Origin: Nanobdellota archaeon
Lineage (GTDB): Archaea; Nanobdellota; Nanobdellia; Pacearchaeales; GW2011-AR1
Direction: 5' to 3'
Length of the DNA: 9,092 bases
NCBI GenBank assembly: GCA_018816625.1
Contig: JAHIVR010000218.1
Coordinates: 1-9,092 of the forward strand
The notes beneath the pieces were generated by a model. That model was not told the origin of the DNA, did no database searches, and saw only the letters and a program-made list of their open reading frames with translations. The position numbers and the translations under genes are program-made. Below, piece by piece: positions 5,149 through 9,092 of the stretch. The number at the start of each line of letters is the position of its first letter. The first letter of the stretch is position 1.

Positions 5149-7396
5149 TTATATCATCCTCGCTTCCTTGTGCTCCAATACTCGCCAATAAGGCCTCTAT
5201 CCCAGGGGCGCCTTGCGGGCCAAAACCAGCAGGAGCCTCTTCTTGAGGTAATGCCGGGGGTGATTGTGCTCCAACAGGCTGCACCTGCTGTGCTCCACCC
5301 TGCTGTTTTACCATCTTCTCGTGCTCCTGTACGTGTTCCACTACAATTCTCCTGTACTCTGGAAGCATTGCTCCTGCCTGAGGCGATCCAAGAAACGTAT
5401 AATGCTCCTGTATATGCTCCTGATGATCATCTTCCTGCAAAGGTCTTAACTTCTCCCCCTGCATCATTCGAGCATTTTCTTCTTTAGGAGTAATCGAAAT
5501 CGGGGGCATCGGCGGCTTAGACCCAATCAGTTTTGAACTATCTGGAATAGAAGAAATACCTGAAAGTAAATAATCCGTTACAGCCCATACCTTAGCAGGA
5601 TCGTTCTGAACTATCGGATTGCCTCCCACCAGCCTATCGTAAACATCCATTCTCATCCGCAACTGAAACTCTTTATCTATGCTCTCAGGATCGCCTACAG
5701 CTATCCAGTCAAACTTGCCCTGTATCTCCTCCACAGACACAGACTCAAACTTCTCTCCATCCTCGCCAGTAACTCTCATTACCGTACCCGGAGCAAGGTA
5801 CTGTTGATTTAACGCGATCATCATGTTTACTTCTTTGCCGAAGCTAATCTGTAGCATCCTTGCCGTATATGAAAGCCCCATATTCCCCTGGCTGATAATA
5901 GCCTGCGTAGCCGTAGCCGTCTTAGGGGCGTTAGGCCTTGAAGCTATAGTCCCCTGCGAAAAGTCAGATACATTACCTAACTTCTCCACATGAGACATCA
6001 AACTGTTTTCCTCACCAAAGTCAGAAGAGACACCGCCATTGACACTGGGAAAGTAAGCGTTTTCTCTGGGATTGGTCATTTCTATTCCCTTGCCAGGCTT
6101 CAAGAATAACTCTTTCATAACATTTCCAGCAACAGGATCAAAGAAGAAAAAAGGCATGTTCTTTATCGTTCCATTGTCGATCCGTTGGTTATGTATCGTG
6201 TTGATTTCGGCATTCAAGGCGCGTAGCTTTTCTGGAATACCCCGGCCATAGAGCTGTCCCTCAACGCGCTCAAATTGATAGTGAATAAACGGTCTTTCAA
6301 GGTGTTCAAAAAGCATCGAAAGATAGTTCGCAAATAGCAATAGCGCCCTACCTCCGACATGGGCGACCACAAAAATGCACTCCTCCTCAATATCGTCACC
6401 ATCAAGATCATACAATCCATAACATTCCAGAATTTCTATCTCTCCAGAGTCATCATCCAATCCGCCTGTTTCTATGCCCTGAATCAGATCATCAATTTCC
6501 TCTAACGGCCCTCGCTCTTTACTGTTCCCACCACCCGAAAGCCTGCCATCTTCAGAGATCGCAAATAGCTTCTCAATTTCCCCTACATTCACGTACACTC
6601 CATCTTTCTGGAGACCTTTCAGGTCCTCCAACCTCTGGTAGCTTCGATGAATAACGTGGTCGCATTCCTGAATATTCTTCGCCCTTTTAGGGAAGAACAT
6701 ATCCTCAATTCTAACGTGTTCAGCCTTGATACCATCGTACTTCACCACAAACTTCGTGACAGCCCTTCTTTCGCCTGTTTCAGGATCGAGTTCGCGCACC
6801 CTAACTTTCCTGATCTTCCTCTGCCATCCTAACTTTCTAATTCCATCACCGTGCTTGAGGCACTCCTTAATGCAATCTCCTAATTCTAACTGGTAGTCCG
6901 GAATGTGTGTCTTGGTTTCCCACTGAATTAGTTTACCTGCTTTTTCTGTAGATTTAACGTCCGTTGTGTCATCCAACGCTTTAGGCTTAATCACCTCATT
7001 CTCATCAGGCAATAGTATCCCCATAAAACGAGGGTGCAGATCATCAACAACTTCCTCTGTCACGGGAATGTGCAAATTAGACGCACCCTCCCAGGGAAAG
7101 ACTTTTGGATCAGTTTTTCCAAAGTACTGCTTCTCATTCCGTTTCCATTTTTGTTCTAATTCATCTCGATTGGAGTCCTGCTTAAACTTCTCAAAAACGT
7201 ATTTCTCTATCTCCTCCCGCTTTTTATTCGACAACTTCAGCGATACAGGGAGATCCTCGCCTATATTAAGGTCTTCCTTCGTGTTTTCAGGCTCGTCTGA
7301 GGGCTTCTGTTGCCCGTTATCACCAGGAGAAGTCTTAAAAAGCCCCGACAGCGAGTCTATAAAATTTCTGCCCATACCACCAAAGTTAGTCGCCAT
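5141..7396 (-). CDS. Portal protein (head-tail connector)
   Basis: This 751-residue protein would form the twelve-fold ring at one capsid vertex through which terminase pumps DNA. After an acidic, disordered N-terminus (1-55) comes a helical stretch and then FPWEGASNLHIPVTEE (100-115), a signature of one large class of phage portals, followed by VVDDLHPRFMGILLP. The middle has mixed strands and helices with YDGIKAEHVRIEDMFFP (about 221-237) and the later helices around HLERPFIHYQFERVEGQLYG and NAEINTIHNQRIDNG, the part that normally builds the crown and stem. The last 60 residues are low complexity, rich in Q, G, A and P. The length fits large portals. The ATG at 7396 overlaps the terminase stop as TGATG; a TTG one codon earlier is also possible. 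It directly follows the terminase gene, the classic order. Confidence 0.9.
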   Translation of the reverse strand: MATNFGGMGRNFIDSLSGLFKTSPGDNGQQKPSDEPENTKEDLNIGEDLPVSLKLSNKKREEIEKYVFEKFKQDSNRDELEQKWKRNEKQYFGKTDPKVFPWEGASNLHIPVTEEVVDDLHPRFMGILLPDENEVIKPKALDDTTDVKSTEKAGKLIQWETKTHIPDYQLELGDCIKECLKHGDGIRKLGWQRKIRKVRVRELDPETGERRAVTKFVVKYDGIKAEHVRIEDMFFPKRAKNIQECDHVIHRSYQRLEDLKGLQKDGVYVNVGEIEKLFAISEDGRLSGGGNSKERGPLEEIDDLIQGIETGGLDDDSGEIEILECYGLYDLDGDDIEEECIFVVAHVGGRALLLFANYLSMLFEHLERPFIHYQFERVEGQLYGRGIPEKLRALNAEINTIHNQRIDNGTIKNMPFFFFDPVAGNVMKELFLKPGKGIEMTNPRENAYFPSVNGGVSSDFGEENSLMSHVEKLGNVSDFSQGTIASRPNAPKTATATQAIISQGNMGLSYTARMLQISFGKEVNMMIALNQQYLAPGTVMRVTGEDGEKFESVSVEEIQGKFDWIAVGDPESIDKEFQLRMRMDVYDRLVGGNPIVQNDPAKVWAVTDYLLSGISSIPDSSKLIGSKPPMPPISITPKEENARMMQGEKLRPLQEDDHQEHIQEHYTFLGSPQAGAMLPEYRRIVVEHVQEHEKMVKQQGGAQQVQPVGAQSPPALPQEEAPAGFGPQGAPGIEALLASIGAQGSEDDIIG

Positions 7397-9092
7397 CAAT
7401 ACCCCGTTATTGTTTCCTGTCTCATTCGTCTTTCCCGCTTCTTACGGTTCACCACAAAATCATCATCGTCATCTTCCATATCGAAAGCATCTTGCGTGAC
7501 AGTCTGAAATCTATGAATAATCGGTTCTATGAAGGATACCATCTGAACAGCAATTGCCAACGAGATTACCCTGTCATCATTGGCGCCCTGTAGCGCTTCA
7601 TACTTACCATTCTCCGTCTTAACAAACCTACCCATCTCCCGAAAGTGCGCCTCAGAGAAGACAGTAACGATCTCCGCTTCCACGTTTTTCTTGAGTTCGT
7701 GGACAACCGAGCCCTTTAGTGTATCCGTCATATAGAAACCATCTTTAGGATAACTCGTGCCAATCTTCTGTTGTTTGCCCTTTCTGTAATAGAGATTCTC
7801 ATAACCCATACCCTTCATTGTGTCAAAAGTAGATTGACCTACACCGTTTGTCTCTATCCCAGCTAAAGCAAGATTGTAATACCGCCCCCCCTTGATCGCT
7901 TCCGGCCCTAACTCCAAAGGACCAACCAACCCATGGAACGTAGCCACCTGATTCAATGTGTGCGCAGACAATATGTCTATAGAAGAATAGTCCGAATCGT
8001 CATAACTAGTGGCTGTATCCACCCCCAGAACATACTGATCATACGGTTGCGGATATTGGTAAATTAACCATCTGCCCTCTGTTATATCTTTTGCCTCAGG
8101 AACGAAACTTGGCATTTCGCGACAAAACGGATCGGAGGCGTCACTCACCAGGGATCCTATGGCGAACTTACGTGTTTCGGCTTCTTTTCTCAAATCTCCC
8201 AACACCATAAAATCAAAGAAACTCCCCGCCGACGACCTAAACATCTCCTCCTCCGTAGAGGGATACATCCGCAAAAAGTTCACTTCGCTTTTCCCCTCTT
8301 TCACGTAGTCACGTATTTGGAGACGACGCCACTTAATCTTTTCATCCGTCCACCCAAGCTCTTTTTGTCCCCATTCCTCATATTCGCTGTAGGGATACAG
8401 GTCTTCCCCATCCAATAAGGGAATCTCGTAGTCCGAAAGTATGTACCAAGGTATAAATATAGGCGTAAAGCGGGTTTCACCTTCCTTAGTCCTGTTCCAG
8501 AATTCCTCCCACCAAACAGACTTCACACCCTCATACACAACCGTCTCAAGTATGAAAATAGACCCAGGAATATAGGGAATAGACGGCAGAAAAGCCGACA
8601 TGGTGGTCTCCGGATCGTCCCAGAGGCTCATTTCGGTAAAATGAGCAAACTGATACGTACCAGAGACGCCGGCCGCAACGTCCTTCGAGGACTCTATCGT
8701 GATAAGTGAGTTATAAGGCTGGGCAAACTGAAGTTCTTTTCGGCTGGAGATTACCTTTGGAAGGCGTTGCTCGTCATTCGCATAAAAACGATTGAACATT
8801 CTAAACATATTGTCTGCCGATTTCATCTTGTGACCGACAGTAATGGCTCTGGTATTGGGATTCATCTTCACGCTGTCGTAGATGAGAGCTTCAGCAGATG
8901 TCGACCACCCCACTTGTCGGGCCTTAGCGCCCATAATCCAAACAGGAAGTCCCCGCTCCTGCAAATCCGTGATGGTATCCCAGAGTATAACCTGAGTCTC
9001 GTTCGAGATAAACTTCTGGAGCGTGCCCGTCTCTCTATTTGGAATCGTAAGATCCTCAATACGCTCCCGCTGTGTACGAGTATCCTGGCCGG
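7396..9092 (-). CDS. terL: Terminase large subunit, N-terminus missing at right edge
   Basis: The frame is open to the right edge, so 564 C-terminal residues are seen and the true start lies outside. This is the ATP-driven motor and nuclease that packages phage DNA. The ATPase part has a Walker A-type motif, GAKARQVGWST (visible residues 54-64), of the TerL form 'RQ.G.ST', then a Walker B-like strand FAHFTEMSLW with catalytic glutamate (about 148-157) and a coupling motif IFILETVVYEG. A 'MYPSTEEEMFRSS' element (about 275-287) is typical of TerL proteins before the nuclease. The RNase H-like nuclease shows YVLGVDTAT (D about 358), AGIETNG (E about 413) and GANDDRV (D about 505-506). Near the end an acidic run (DMEDDDDDF) is followed by a basic run (RKKRERRMR), perhaps for contact with the portal. 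An earlier TTG at 8964 is internal, since coding sequence continues 42 codons upstream. Confidence 0.95.
   Translation of the reverse strand, partial: GQDTRTQRERIEDLTIPNRETGTLQKFISNETQVILWDTITDLQERGLPVWIMGAKARQVGWSTSAEALIYDSVKMNPNTRAITVGHKMKSADNMFRMFNRFYANDEQRLPKVISSRKELQFAQPYNSLITIESSKDVAAGVSGTYQFAHFTEMSLWDDPETTMSAFLPSIPYIPGSIFILETVVYEGVKSVWWEEFWNRTKEGETRFTPIFIPWYILSDYEIPLLDGEDLYPYSEYEEWGQKELGWTDEKIKWRRLQIRDYVKEGKSEVNFLRMYPSTEEEMFRSSAGSFFDFMVLGDLRKEAETRKFAIGSLVSDASDPFCREMPSFVPEAKDITEGRWLIYQYPQPYDQYVLGVDTATSYDDSDYSSIDILSAHTLNQVATFHGLVGPLELGPEAIKGGRYYNLALAGIETNGVGQSTFDTMKGMGYENLYYRKGKQQKIGTSYPKDGFYMTDTLKGSVVHELKKNVEAEIVTVFSEAHFREMGRFVKTENGKYEALQGANDDRVISLAIAVQMVSFIEPIIHRFQTVTQDAFDMEDDDDDFVVNRKKRERRMRQETITGY

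Noticed and set aside
6966..7507. Plus-strand frames opposite the portal and terminase junction
   Set aside because: They are antisense to two strongly recognised genes and show serine/phenylalanine-rich shadow composition.
8868..9059. Separate small minus-strand gene at the right edge
   Set aside because: It overlaps the terminase frame, which is open through the whole right end and carries the conserved ATPase motif there.

Overview
The window looks like the structural (head-assembly) module of a tailed double-stranded DNA bacteriophage, free or integrated, infecting a bacterium that uses AGGAGG-type ribosome binding sites. Every supported gene lies on the minus strand, so transcription runs from the right edge to the left. 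Genes are tightly packed, starts often overlap the previous stop (TGATG, TTGGCTGA), and the order terminase, portal, scaffold, decoration protein, major capsid protein is the usual phage one. No ribosomal RNA, tRNA, CRISPR array, transposase, integrase or host housekeeping gene is visible, so the host cannot be named. The protein styles resemble those of uncultured environmental phages; that is an impression, not a search result.

Layout in transcription order. 9092-7396: large terminase subunit, cut by the right edge. 7396-5141: portal protein. 5148-4807: small acidic helical protein of unknown role. 4783-4565: an unusual 72-residue, very basic, proline-rich protein with three copies of RSPQPT and no acidic residue. 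4564-4413: the only sizeable gap on this side, holding a good intrinsic terminator and a second small hairpin. 4412-3564: probable scaffolding protein. 3577-2723: a GT-A-fold glycosyltransferase. 2915-2295: charged protein of unknown function whose start lies about 190 bases inside the glycosyltransferase gene. 2292-1771: probable head decoration protein. 1731-823: Mu gpT-like HK97-fold major capsid protein. 822-698: gap with a stranded Shine-Dalgarno sequence. 697-1: N-terminal part of a probable beta-helix virion protein, cut by the left edge.

How they work together. Terminase cuts and pumps DNA through the portal into a prohead built from the capsid protein around the scaffold; the decoration protein would bind the expanded shell. 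The glycosyltransferase between scaffold and capsid genes suggests that a virion protein or a host surface glycan is sugar-modified. The basic repeat protein may bind DNA or an acidic partner during packaging. The most unusual points are the glycosyltransferase inside the capsid block with its long out-of-frame overlap, the basic repeat protein, and the terminator that separates the packaging genes from the capsid genes with almost no room for a new promoter.
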